Of a stretch of 64,000 nt of DNA, positions 26,770 through 34,983 are shown piece by piece. This stretch comes from Bacillus sp. 165. Its GTDB lineage: Bacteria > Bacillota > Bacilli > Bacillales > Bacillaceae_G. A program made the position numbers and the translations under genes. The stretch's first letter is position 1. Every line of letters begins with the position of its first letter. Location: the NCBI RefSeq assembly GCF_017742235.1, contig NZ_JAGHKQ010000003.1, forward strand, positions 248,001 through 312,000, given 5' to 3'. Under the pieces are notes generated by a model that saw only the letters and a program-made list of their open reading frames with translations, did no database searches and was not told where the DNA came from.

Positions 26770-28194
26770 TTATAATGTAAAACAAACTAATTTTAATTCC
26801 GTCATTTCTTCAATTGCATATTTTATCCCTTCTTTGCCTGTACCACTTTCTTTTACGCCCCCATAAGGCATATGATCCACCCGAAAGGTCGGAACATCAT
26901 TGACCATGACGCCACCTACTTCTAGTTCCTCTACCGCTTTCATTGCCACAGATAAGTCATTTGTAAATATACCTGCTTGAAGGCCATATTTGGAATTATT
27001 CACCTCTTCTATGGCTTCTTCGATAGTAGAAAAAGAGTTTACCGATACAACTGGACCAAATACTTCTTTACATTGAACGAAGCAAGAAGTCGGGACATTA
27101 GCTAGTATAGTTGGAGCAAATACTCTATCATTTATTGCTTTTCCACCGTAAATTATACGAGCTCCTTTTTCTACAGCTTCTCCTATCCAATGCTCCATCC
27201 GAATAACTTCCTTCTTGGAAATTAATGCTGTAATATCTGTTTGTTCATCTAACGGATCTCCAATATGCAAGCTTCCGACAGCAGTGGAAAGTTTTTGAAC
27301 AAATTCTTCATGTAAACTTTCATGAACAAAGATTCGCTGTACAGAAATACAAACTTGCCCGTTATATACAAATGCTCCCCATTTGCATCGTTCTATTAAA
27401 TCACGAGAAAGCTTTGTGTGTTTATCTATAATTACAGCCGAATTAGAGCCTAATTCCAATGTAACGCGCTTTAGCCCTGCTTTACTTTTCATTGCAATAC
27501 CAACTTCAGGACTGCCTGTAAATGTTATAGCTGCTACGCGTTCATCTTTTACTAACGCCTCCCCCACCAATGAGCCTTTTCCTGTTATGATATTAAAGGC
27601 TCCTTTAGGAAGGCCCGCTGTTTCCATAATTTCAGCTAAAACAAGAGCAGATAATGGCGTCTGACTTGCAGGCTTTAGTACTACTGTATTGCCTGAGGCA
27701 ATTGCAGGTCCTACTTTATGAGCTACAAGATTCATAGGAAAGTTAAATGGGGTAATCGCTGCAATGACTCCGATTGGCTTACGAAGGGTGTAGGCTGTTC
27801 GATTTTGTGCTCCAGGTGCAGCATCGATAGGTACGATTGTTCCTGTAATTCGCTTTGCTTCCTCAGCAGCCACTTTATATGTTTGAATCGTTCGCTCCAC
27901 TTCACCGCGTGCTGCTTTGAGCGGCTTTGCTGCTTCAAGTGCAATGATCCGCGTCAATTCCTCTTTCCGACGGCTTAACTCCTCCACAACTCTCTCCAAT
28001 ATAGCAGATCGTTCATATGAGGAAAGTGCTGCCATTGTTTTGGTCGCTTGTTTGGCAGCGGATACAGCTTCTTTGACATCTTCCAATGAGGCTTGTGCAA
28101 TGTCTGCCAACTGTTCTCCCGAATAAGGCGCAACCAGCTTCTCATAATAATTTGTTTCCTTCCATGTACCGTTTATATATAAGTGCTTTTTCAA
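26770..28194 (-). CDS. NAD(P)-dependent aldehyde dehydrogenase, probably succinate-semialdehyde dehydrogenase
   Basis: 474 residues from TTG 28194, ten bases after AAAGGAG; the in-frame ATG at 28218 lies inside the upstream gene and has no site. The aldehyde dehydrogenase fold is complete. It has TPFNFPMNLVAHK for the cofactor, FTGSPEVG, catalytic Glu in LELGSNSA and catalytic Cys at about residue 281 in NGQVCISVQR. It starts 5 bp after gabT, so the likely substrate is succinate semialdehyde from GABA. Sequence alone does not separate this from other semialdehydes. Confidence 0.85.
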   Translation of the reverse strand: MKKHLYINGTWKETNYYEKLVAPYSGEQLADIAQASLEDVKEAVSAAKQATKTMAALSSYERSAILERVVEELSRRKEELTRIIALEAAKPLKAARGEVERTIQTYKVAAEEAKRITGTIVPIDAAPGAQNRTAYTLRKPIGVIAAITPFNFPMNLVAHKVGPAIASGNTVVLKPASQTPLSALVLAEIMETAGLPKGAFNIITGKGSLVGEALVKDERVAAITFTGSPEVGIAMKSKAGLKRVTLELGSNSAVIIDKHTKLSRDLIERCKWGAFVYNGQVCISVQRIFVHESLHEEFVQKLSTAVGSLHIGDPLDEQTDITALISKKEVIRMEHWIGEAVEKGARIIYGGKAINDRVFAPTILANVPTSCFVQCKEVFGPVVSVNSFSTIEEAIEEVNNSKYGLQAGIFTNDLSVAMKAVEELEVGGVMVNDVPTFRVDHMPYGGVKESGTGKEGIKYAIEEMTELKLVCFTL

Positions 28195-28199
28195 TATAC

Positions 28200-29564
28200 T
28201 TACTCTCCTTTCCAGCATTCCTCTCTGTATACCAGTTCCAACGCTTCTTGTATGATCTCTAATCCTTCCTCCAGTTCCTCATCTGAAATGACAAGCGGTG
28301 TGAGAAACCGCAACACATTACTATGCACCCCTGCGCTTAATACAATGACTCCCCTCTCATAGCAGGCTTTTGTAAGCTTTGCAGTGAATGATTTCAAGGG
28401 TTCTTTTGTTTTCGGATCTACAAGTTCAACAGCACACATCGCTCCTATTCCTCGTACATCATGAATGATGTCATATTTTGATTGTAAAGCTGCAAAATAT
28501 TCTATTATCTTTTTTCCAATTGCTTGCGCGCGTCTTGGCATGTTTTCTCTCTCCATTTTCTCAATAACCGCTAATGCAGCTACACAGCCTAACGGACTTC
28601 CTCCATATGTACCGCCAATTTCACCTGGTGCAGGAGCATCCATAACCTCTGCTCTCCCCGTAACTGCACTGATGGGAACACCGGCTGCTATTGATTTAGA
28701 AAGAGTAATTATGTCTGGTTCAATATTATAATGAGTAGACGCAAACCATTCACCTGTGCGGCCAAAACCCGTTTGAATTTCATCGGCAATAAACAAAATA
28801 CCGTGCTGCTTACAAATAGAAAACACTCCTTGTACAAATGACACAGGAGGTACTATAAACCCTCCTTCTCCTTGTACAGGCTCCATAATGACAGCAGCAA
28901 TTTCTTCTGGCGCTACCTCTGTCAATAAAAACTCTTCAAACTGCCGCAAGCAAAAATCTGCATACGTTTTCTCGCACATGCCACTTGGACGATGAGCTAC
29001 ATTTGGAAAAGAAGCTTTGTAGATTGCTGGAGCAAATGGCCCCATTTTATATTTATACGGCTTGACCTTACTTGTCAACGACATCCCTAACAACGTACGT
29101 CCATGGAATCCTCTTGTAAACGAAACAATACCGGATCTCCCCGTATACTTTCGTGCAATCTTTACCGCATTCTCGACAGCTTCTGCTCCGCTGTTTAATA
29201 AAATGGTCTTTTTCAAAAAGGTACCTGGTGTGATTTCACTCAGCTTTTTTGCCAATTCTACATATGGCTTATACATGGCTACATGAAAGCATGTGTGGAT
29301 AAATTCGTCTACTTGCCGTTTAATGGCATCTATCACTTCACTAGGGGAATGTCCCGCATTCAAGCTCCCTATAGCACCAGCAAAATCCAAAAATATATTT
29401 CCATCTATATCTTCTATTACAGCCCCCTTAGCTCGCTTAGCAAAAATCAGTGTATTGTTCCCAACTCCATTTGGAATATACTGTTGTCTTTTAGCAAGCC
29501 ATTTTTTTGTTTGTTCACCGGGAATGTTTGTCCGAATAGAGACAAAGCGACGATTAGCACTCAT
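28200..29564 (-). CDS. gabT: 4-aminobutyrate aminotransferase
   Basis: 454 residues, class III PLP aminotransferase. GAEAVENAVKIARKYTGR near 110, the PLP-Asp motif FIADEIQTGFGRTG and the lysine motif LSKSIAAGVPISAV are all intact. It transfers the amino group of GABA to 2-oxoglutarate, giving succinate semialdehyde and glutamate. The dehydrogenase gene follows directly. GAAGGAGGGG precedes ATG 29564, and a perfect inverted repeat lies just upstream in the leader. Confidence 0.92.
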   Translation of the reverse strand: MSANRRFVSIRTNIPGEQTKKWLAKRQQYIPNGVGNNTLIFAKRAKGAVIEDIDGNIFLDFAGAIGSLNAGHSPSEVIDAIKRQVDEFIHTCFHVAMYKPYVELAKKLSEITPGTFLKKTILLNSGAEAVENAVKIARKYTGRSGIVSFTRGFHGRTLLGMSLTSKVKPYKYKMGPFAPAIYKASFPNVAHRPSGMCEKTYADFCLRQFEEFLLTEVAPEEIAAVIMEPVQGEGGFIVPPVSFVQGVFSICKQHGILFIADEIQTGFGRTGEWFASTHYNIEPDIITLSKSIAAGVPISAVTGRAEVMDAPAPGEIGGTYGGSPLGCVAALAVIEKMERENMPRRAQAIGKKIIEYFAALQSKYDIIHDVRGIGAMCAVELVDPKTKEPLKSFTAKLTKACYERGVIVLSAGVHSNVLRFLTPLVISDEELEEGLEIIQEALELVYREECWKGE

Positions 29565-29593
29565 GTTGTTCCCCTCCTTCTTTTGTATTAAAA

Positions 29594-29634
29594 ATAGTCA
29601 TCGCGTTTCTTTTATACACCAACACGATGACTAT
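29594..29634 (-). promoter_or_regulatory. Perfect inverted repeat in the gabT leader (attenuator or operator)
   Basis: Arms ATAGTCATCG and CGATGACTAT (10 bp, perfect, 21-nt loop) lie 30-70 bp before the gabT start. On the reverse strand the structure is followed by TTTTTAAT, so it could work as a terminator-type attenuator; it could equally be a regulator binding site. Confidence 0.5.
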
Positions 29635-29690
29635 ACCTTCTCTATACACTATGTCTATGCCGTCTGCTATAAACCAAATATTCTAGATTG

Positions 29691-29720
29691 AAAAAAAAAA
29701 AAAAACTGCTCAATGGCAGA
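29691..29720 (-). terminator. Terminator of the CNNM/CBS transporter gene
   Basis: Short stem CTGC-CATTGA-GCAG followed by a run of 15 T on the reverse strand, directly after the stop codon. Confidence 0.75.
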
Positions 29721-29721
29721 G

Positions 29722-31080
29722 TTAACTAGAAGTAATCTGTTCTTTTAGAGAAACCAATGTAGTTTGAGAAATCACTTCCGCTTTCGAGCGCGGTTTAGTG
29801 ACTTCAATACGTTTAATATAACGTCCTTCCATTTCTACTACTCTAAACTTAAGCCCTTCAATTTCGATACAATCCCCTTCTTTTATTTCAAAATATTCCG
29901 TCAAAAACCAACCTCCGATTGTATCAACATCCGTATCATCAATAGTCAAACAGAATAAATCATTAACTTCACTGACGAGTACTTTTCCTTCTAACAAGGT
30001 TTTATATTCATTAATTTCTTGAATTTCGGGCTGTTCATCTGTGTCGAATTCATCTTGTATTTCTCCTACAATCTGTTCAAGAATATCTTCCACAGTCACC
30101 AAACCCGATGTCCCGCCATATTCGTCCACCAAAATTGCCATATGTGTGCGCTCTTTTTGCATCTTGACAAACAGGTCATGGATGGAAATGGATTCAATAA
30201 CTTGAATAATTGGACGAACAAACTCTTCTACTCTCTGATGTTTCGATTCTGGTCTCGTTATAAAGTCAGTAAATACATCTTTAAAGTTAATCATGCCTGC
30301 AATATGGTCTTTATCCCTATGGATCACGGGGTACCTCGTATATTTTTCCGTACTCATAACTTCCATAATCTCCGATAACAGTTTGTCTTTATCCACTGCC
30401 ATCATTTCAGTTCGCGGAACCATAATTTCTTTGGCCACTCGTTCGTCGAATTCAAAAATTTTATTTACGTATTTATATTCAGATTGATTAATTTCTCCAC
30501 TTTTATAACTCTCTGATACTAAAAAGCGCAATTCTTCCTCTGAGTGTGCCTCTTCCCGCTCTGACGCCGGGTATAAACCAAACAATCCAGTAATCAATCT
30601 CGCCGAGGAATTCAATATCCAAATAAAAGGGAATTGTAATTGGTAAAATAAAATAAGAGGTCTTGCTACAAAAAGAATAATCGCTTCTGCTTTTTGAATA
30701 GCAATTGTTTTAGTCACCAATTTTCCCAATACCACATGAAAAAAAGTGATCAGTATAAAAGCTGTAAGGAATGACAAAGCTGTCAAAATCGAGGGAGGCA
30801 CATCCGTTCGTAATAAAATCGTGTGGAGCAAGTGTTGAATCGTAGGTATTCCCAACACTCCCAACCCGAGTGCTGTAATAGTAATTCCTAGCTTACATGC
30901 AGACAAATACTCATCCAAGTTAGAAATTATTGTTTTTACAGAGATTGCACGTTTATTTCCTTCTGCAACTAAAAAATCAATACGTGAGCTTCTTGCTTTC
31001 ACAATCGCAAATTCGGATGCCACAAAAAATGCAGTCAAGGCAATTAGAACGGCAATCATACTCAAATTAAATATGTCCAA
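29722..31080 (-). CDS. CNNM/CBS-domain transporter (hemolysin C family, probable Mg2+ exporter)
   Basis: 452 residues. An N-terminal DUF21/CNNM membrane domain (about 1-190, beginning IFNLSMIAVLIALTAFFVAS) is followed by two CBS domains (about 205-330, with VPRTEMMAVD and DEYGGTSGLVTVEDILEQI). A CorC_HlyC C-terminal domain (about 345-430) ends the protein. Relatives such as B. subtilis YhdP (MpfA) export magnesium. The start is TTG 31080. It has a long 5' leader from a strong promoter at 31286-31314 and a hairpin covering its ribosome binding site, so translation is likely regulated. Confidence 0.9.
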   Translation of the reverse strand: MDIFNLSMIAVLIALTAFFVASEFAIVKARSSRIDFLVAEGNKRAISVKTIISNLDEYLSACKLGITITALGLGVLGIPTIQHLLHTILLRTDVPPSILTALSFLTAFILITFFHVVLGKLVTKTIAIQKAEAIILFVARPLILFYQLQFPFIWILNSSARLITGLFGLYPASEREEAHSEEELRFLVSESYKSGEINQSEYKYVNKIFEFDERVAKEIMVPRTEMMAVDKDKLLSEIMEVMSTEKYTRYPVIHRDKDHIAGMINFKDVFTDFITRPESKHQRVEEFVRPIIQVIESISIHDLFVKMQKERTHMAILVDEYGGTSGLVTVEDILEQIVGEIQDEFDTDEQPEIQEINEYKTLLEGKVLVSEVNDLFCLTIDDTDVDTIGGWFLTEYFEIKEGDCIEIEGLKFRVVEMEGRYIKRIEVTKPRSKAEVISQTTLVSLKEQITSS

Positions 31081-31086
31081 ATACTT

Positions 31087-31113
31087 TTCCTTACTTAAGG
31101 TATAAGTAAGGAA
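31087..31113 (-). promoter_or_regulatory. Hairpin burying the ribosome binding site of the CNNM gene
   Basis: Perfect 11-bp arms TTCCTTACTTA and TAAGTAAGGAA with a 5-nt loop. The 3' arm contains the AAGGAA ribosome binding site 6-7 bases before TTG 31080. A second, stronger AGGAGGTGG lies just upstream of the hairpin (31123-31115) with no start codon at a usable distance. Confidence 0.6.
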
Positions 31114-31279
31114 GCCACCTCCTACAAGTTTTATTCATATTTTATGAGCGGATAGCAAATTTTCATTCTTATAATATGAAAATTTTCTGCGTGTAGTATC
31201 ACTTTTCTATTTAAAACCTTATTGAAGAGACATTGTTTGTATTATTATTACAAAAAACGCATAAATCTTTGATATGTAT
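31114..31279 (-). other. 5' leader of the CNNM gene, possible structured regulatory RNA
   Basis: From the predicted start near 31279 the leader runs about 165 nt to the hairpin at 31113. It contains another hairpin with arms around GCAGAAAATTTTCAT and ATGAAAATTTGC (31155-31190). I could not match it to the M-box or yybP-ykoY consensus, the two riboswitches most expected before metal transporters. Confidence 0.4.
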
Positions 31280-31285
31280 AGCTAT

Positions 31286-31314
31286 ATCATATCCAAAGAT
31301 GCTTTTTTCGTCAA
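31286..31314 (-). promoter_or_regulatory. SigA promoter of the CNNM gene inside a palindrome
   Basis: Reverse-strand TTGACG (31314-31309), 17-bp spacer, TATGAT (31291-31286). The -10 sits in an interrupted dyad, ATCTTTGATATG and CATATCCAAAGAT around the centre TATAGCTATA (31265-31300), a plausible operator. Confidence 0.65.
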
Positions 31315-31478
31315 TCTAATTGATCTAACAAAACCTTCGACAAACCTCTGTTTCTACTTACAAAAACACCAAGAATCTTCCTTTCAACACTCGTTTTTTT
31401 GTTTTTTTTACAAATCACCTTAAAAAAATAGTATATCTTTTCTTTCTTTGCCGATTCACCACTTCTTTTGTCACTCAA

Positions 31479-31506
31479 AAAGGAAGTTAATGTTGCTGTA
31501 ACGAAC
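31479..31506 (+). promoter_or_regulatory. Possible SigH promoter of racA
   Basis: AAAGGAAGT, a 12-bp spacer and AACGAAC fit the SigH pattern (RNAGGAWWW / RNNGAAT) with one mismatch in each half. It ends 34 bp before the racA start. In B. subtilis racA is expressed at sporulation onset, which agrees. Confidence 0.4.
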
Positions 31507-31539
31507 AAGTACAACAAGAGAATGAAGGAGGGATTTATA

Positions 31540-32061
31540 ATGGAATATAAAACTCCGATGGTCGCTCAAAAGTTAGGTGTGAGCTCTAAAGTCATACTCC
31601 GTATTGTTCAACAACTTGATTTAAATTTACAAAAAAATAAATTTGGCCACTACTTATTTTCACAAAAGGATATAGATCAAATCCTTGCGTATCATGAGGT
31701 TAGTCAAGGGATTACCGAGTCGGCAGCAACAGAATCCATAGCAGACGAAGAAGAAATAGAAGCGCCGCCAGTTCATAAATCACCAGATACCGAGTTGTTA
31801 TTCCAACAACAACTCGAAGAATTGTCCCGCCGGGTTGATAGAAATGAAGAAAGCATTGGTGAGAAAGCAAGCGATATTGTTGCTTATCAGGTATTACAGC
31901 ATCGAAATGAAATAGAGGAATTGATGGGACAAATAAAAGAATTAACAGAGCGAATTTCCGTTTTAGAAAGAAGAAAAAACAACGTGCATGATCTTCCTTC
32001 CGCGTATAAAATAGAAAAACCAAAAAGAAAAAGAATGCTCCTAAGTATTTTCGGACTATAA
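31540..32061 (+). CDS. racA: Chromosome-anchoring protein RacA
   Basis: 173 residues from ATG 31540 with GAAGGAGGG upstream; the open frame further 5' has no support. There is a MerR-like winged helix (about 1-60, MVAQKLGVSSKVILRIVQQL), an acidic linker, a coiled coil (about 88-150, FQQQLEELSRRVDRNEESI and onwards) and a basic hydrophobic C-terminal tail (KPKRKRMLLSIFGL) typical of the membrane/DivIVA-binding end. RacA ties the origin region to the cell pole during axial filament formation. Confidence 0.93.
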   Translation: MEYKTPMVAQKLGVSSKVILRIVQQLDLNLQKNKFGHYLFSQKDIDQILAYHEVSQGITESAATESIADEEEIEAPPVHKSPDTELLFQQQLEELSRRVDRNEESIGEKASDIVAYQVLQHRNEIEELMGQIKELTERISVLERRKNNVHDLPSAYKIEKPKRKRMLLSIFGL

Positions 32062-32096
32062 ATGCAAGCGAAGCATATGTTTCGCTTGCATTTTTG
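32060..32096 (+). terminator. Terminator of racA
   Basis: Perfect stem AAATGCAAGCGAA / TTCGCTTGCATTT, loop GCATATG, T tail, starting at the stop codon. Confidence 0.9.
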
Positions 32097-32225
32097 TTGT
32101 TTTTAAACAATAGCTCACTTGGTATAAATTTTTTGTCATCATTCATACTAATACCTAGTAATGGAAAAATATCCATTCCATCTGAAACACCGAAGTATTG
32201 TACTTACTATTTAGGAGGTCGCATC

Positions 32226-33854
32226 ATGAAGACAAAGATTTCTGCTCTTCTTTCGCTGTTGCTAGCTTTTACTGTCTTCTTCTCAGCATGTTCCGGCAAA
32301 AAAGAAGAAGAAAAGAAAGAGACTGCTACAGGCAAAAAACAAGTGTTAAACCTGATAGAATCATCCGAGATTCCATCTATGGATTCAACATTAGCAACAG
32401 ATGCTGTATCTTTTAGCGTCATGAATAACGTTATGGAAGGATTATATACACTTGGTGAAGGGGATAAGCCTGTTCCAGGTGTAGCTGAATCCTATGAAGC
32501 AAGTGAAGATGGCAAAACATATACATTCAAGCTGCGTAAAGATGCTAAGTGGTCTAACGGAGATCCTGTAACGGCAAATGACTTTGTATATTCTTGGAAA
32601 CGTGCAGTAGACCCTGCAACAGCAGCAGAATATGCATACATCATGTTTGATGTGAAAAACGCTCAAAAAATTAACAATAAAGAAGTGTCAGTAGACGAAC
32701 TTGGAGTAAAAGCAACTGATGACTATACGTTGGAAGTAGAGCTTGAAACTCCGGTTCCATATTTCTTAAGCTTAACTTCGTTCCCTACGTTCTACCCGTT
32801 AAATGAAAAGTATATAAAAGAGCAAGGCGATAAGTTCGGTTTAGAAGCAAATACTACTATCTATAACGGCCCATTCGTATTAAGTGAATGGAAGCATGAA
32901 CAAAGCTTCCAGTTAAAGAAAAATGAAAATTACTGGGACAAGGGCACAGTCAAGCTTGAAGAAATTAACTACAACATCGTAAAAGACGTAGCAACAGGTG
33001 TTAACTTATATGACACAGGAGATGTAGACCGTACGTCTTTAAGCGCAGAGTTTGTAGATAAGTATAAGTCTTCTCCAGACTTTAAAACCATGTTAGAGCC
33101 AACCTTGTTCTTCCTTCGTCTAAATGAAAAGAATAAATTTTTGGGTAATGTAAATATCCGTAAAGCAATTTCTATGTCCTTTGACAAAGAAGGCATTGCA
33201 AACGTAATTTTAAATAATGGTTCTATGGGAGCCTATGGTTTAGTACCGCAAGACTTTGTACAAGGTCCTGACAAAAAGGACTTCCGCAAGAATAACGGAA
33301 AATTAGCAAAAACCGATGTCAATGAAGCCCAAGCGATGTGGGAAACTGGAAAAAAAGAATTAGGTGTTGATACAGTTGATTTGGAGTTATTGAATTTTGA
33401 TAGTGAAAGTGCGAAGAAAATTGGTGAATATTTAAAAGAACAGATGGAGAAAAACCTGCCAGGCTTATCTGTAACAATCAAACAGCAGCCATTTGCTCAA
33501 AAATTAGATTTAGAATCTAAAGGAGATTATGCTATGTCCTTTGCCGGTTGGGGACCTGACTACCCGGATCCAATGACATTCTTGGATATGTTTGTCACAG
33601 GTGGTTCTCATAACCAAATGGCATATTCTAATGCTAAATATGATGAATTGATTGAAAAAGCAAAAACAGACATGTCCGATTTACAAGCTCGTTGGGATAA
33701 CCTACTGGAAGCTGAAAAAATCTTATTTGACGATGCTGCAATTGCGCCAGTATACCAACGTGGTGCCGCTTATGTACAAAAAGACTATGTGAAAGGTGTA
33801 TTAGAACATAGCTTCGGCGGTGACTTTAGCTTTAAGTGGGCATATATTGAGTAA
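32226..33854 (+). CDS. Oligopeptide ABC transporter substrate-binding lipoprotein (OppA-like)
   Basis: 542 residues from ATG 32226, six to seven bases after AGGAGG. The lipoprotein signal has its lipobox Cys at 22 (FFSACS), and an SBP_bac_5 fold follows, with the family stretch FKLRKDAKWSNGDPVTANDFVYSWKR split by normal spacing. It delivers peptides to an Opp permease on the outer membrane face. No permease or ATPase gene is adjacent, so it is an orphan binding protein that presumably shares a transporter encoded elsewhere. Confidence 0.93.
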   Translation: MKTKISALLSLLLAFTVFFSACSGKKEEEKKETATGKKQVLNLIESSEIPSMDSTLATDAVSFSVMNNVMEGLYTLGEGDKPVPGVAESYEASEDGKTYTFKLRKDAKWSNGDPVTANDFVYSWKRAVDPATAAEYAYIMFDVKNAQKINNKEVSVDELGVKATDDYTLEVELETPVPYFLSLTSFPTFYPLNEKYIKEQGDKFGLEANTTIYNGPFVLSEWKHEQSFQLKKNENYWDKGTVKLEEINYNIVKDVATGVNLYDTGDVDRTSLSAEFVDKYKSSPDFKTMLEPTLFFLRLNEKNKFLGNVNIRKAISMSFDKEGIANVILNNGSMGAYGLVPQDFVQGPDKKDFRKNNGKLAKTDVNEAQAMWETGKKELGVDTVDLELLNFDSESAKKIGEYLKEQMEKNLPGLSVTIKQQPFAQKLDLESKGDYAMSFAGWGPDYPDPMTFLDMFVTGGSHNQMAYSNAKYDELIEKAKTDMSDLQARWDNLLEAEKILFDDAAIAPVYQRGAAYVQKDYVKGVLEHSFGGDFSFKWAYIE

Positions 33855-33891
33855 GAAAATAACACATGAAATAATTTTAGATTTGAACAAG

Positions 33892-33926
33892 AATTACTAC
33901 AAAACCTTGTTTTTGTAGTAATTTTC
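33892..33926 (+). terminator. Terminator of the OppA-like gene
   Basis: Stem AATTACTACAAAA / TTTTGTAGTAATT with loop CCTTGT and a TTTTCTT tail. Confidence 0.85.
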
Positions 33927-34025
33927 TTAATACAGTACATGAAATTTTAGAAACAACTAATCATCCTAATTTTACGTTACAACTTAGTTATAGGTCTTAG
34001 CTTGATTTTAAAACCAAGATTGAAT

Positions 34026-34071
34026 CAGAATAAAAAGAGAGACAATTACCTCTCTCTTTTTATTTTGATTA
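34026..34071. terminator. Bidirectional hairpin downstream of the acyltransferase-like gene
   Basis: Arms AATAAAAAGAGAGA and TCTCTCTTTTTATT with an 8-nt loop; A/T runs allow action on both strands. Confidence 0.65.
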
Positions 34072-34169
34072 TTCTATTTCTCATCGTAATAATAACTTCC
34101 TTTTTCATTTAACAATTTATCATGAACCGTCACATTCATCCCTACATCATTCTTCTGATGTCATTTCTA

Positions 34170-34820
34170 TTAAGTTGACATAATATTTTTATAGTTCTCT
34201 TTTAGCAACATTTGAGCATGTAGGGATACTTTAATAACATCTCTAAACTCTTTTAACATCAGCATTTGACTAATCCCTTGCTTTACATCAATTCGAACAG
34301 GAATGAGCGTTAACCGTTCCTGTACAGGTATATCTTCATCTACTGGCTGAATACTAAATCCGAGTGAACGTAAATATAAAAACATACGCTTTGTTACTAC
34401 TGCAATATACCAATCAGCCTTATTTTCAAGTGCATGTATTAAAACAATTAGAGCTAGATGTTTAAAATGTCCTCGTCCCCTATATTGCTTTTTTATGCTT
34501 AATTTTCCTGTTTCGTATACATGTAATCCACTTAACTCCTGTATATATTGATTTTCTGAGAAAGGATAAAAATACTCTGCATTAGACGACTGCCCTTTCC
34601 TATACGATGCAAATTCAATCGTTCCTATACATTTTTCCCCTTCTCCTCTTAGTAAGTATCTAACTGGCTTTACCCCTCGGTCCACAAATGCAAGTTGCCG
34701 CTCCTCACAAAAATCTCCCCATAATTGCTCAAAAATCACATGATCCTCTTTTTTATTTACAATGCTAAACAATAGCTCCCCGTCCTTTGTATAAAAATCG
34801 CTACATTTTTCCATTACCAT
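34170..34820 (-). CDS. GNAT / autoinducer-synthase-like acyltransferase of unknown substrate
   Basis: 216 residues. An acyltransferase core is visible in KCIGTIEF and LSIKKQYRGRGHFKHLALIVL, which resembles the acyl-CoA binding loop, and in KRMFLYLRSLGF. The arrangement, with CEER about residue 34 followed by RYLL, recalls FeeM/LuxI-type N-acyl amino acid synthases as much as ordinary GNATs. No ribosome binding site is visible. A TATAAT lies about 8 bp before the start codons at 34820/34814, so the message may be leaderless. It lies downstream of the McrBC-like pair but behind a terminator. Confidence 0.6.
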   Translation of the reverse strand: MVMEKCSDFYTKDGELLFSIVNKKEDHVIFEQLWGDFCEERQLAFVDRGVKPVRYLLRGEGEKCIGTIEFASYRKGQSSNAEYFYPFSENQYIQELSGLHVYETGKLSIKKQYRGRGHFKHLALIVLIHALENKADWYIAVVTKRMFLYLRSLGFSIQPVDEDIPVQERLTLIPVRIDVKQGISQMLMLKEFRDVIKVSLHAQMLLKENYKNIMST

Positions 34821-34952
34821 TATTATACAAGAATAAACTTTACTTTTGATAGCGTTTTCATAATATCATCATTAATTCTTCTAATTTCCTTGTTCACACT
34901 ATTCAATGTTTCAATACTTTTCTATCTGTATGTCATAATCTATATTTTATTC

Positions 34953-34983
34953 CATAAAAAAAGCGACTTTCCCAGTCACTCTT
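34953..34983 (-). terminator. Terminator of the McrBC-like operon
   Basis: Stem AGTGACT / AGTCGCT (one G-U pair) overlapping the stop codon, followed by TTTTTTTATGG on the reverse strand. Confidence 0.75.

Larger units (their letters stand above)
33855..34169. other. Intergenic region with two hairpins
   Basis: No reading frame with a ribosome binding site was seen; the two hairpins are listed separately. Confidence 0.5.

Noticed and set aside
29692..29705. Long A run as a possible sequencing or slippage artefact
   Set aside because: It is the T tail of the CNNM gene terminator read on the other strand, which explains it adequately, though its exact length may be uncertain.
31114..31279. 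M-box or yybP-ykoY riboswitch in the CNNM gene leader
   Set aside because: Neither consensus core was visible; the leader was kept only as an unclassified structured region.
32097..32225. T-box or other riboswitch before the OppA-like gene
   Set aside because: No T-box core sequence, specifier stem or antiterminator could be found in the short leader.
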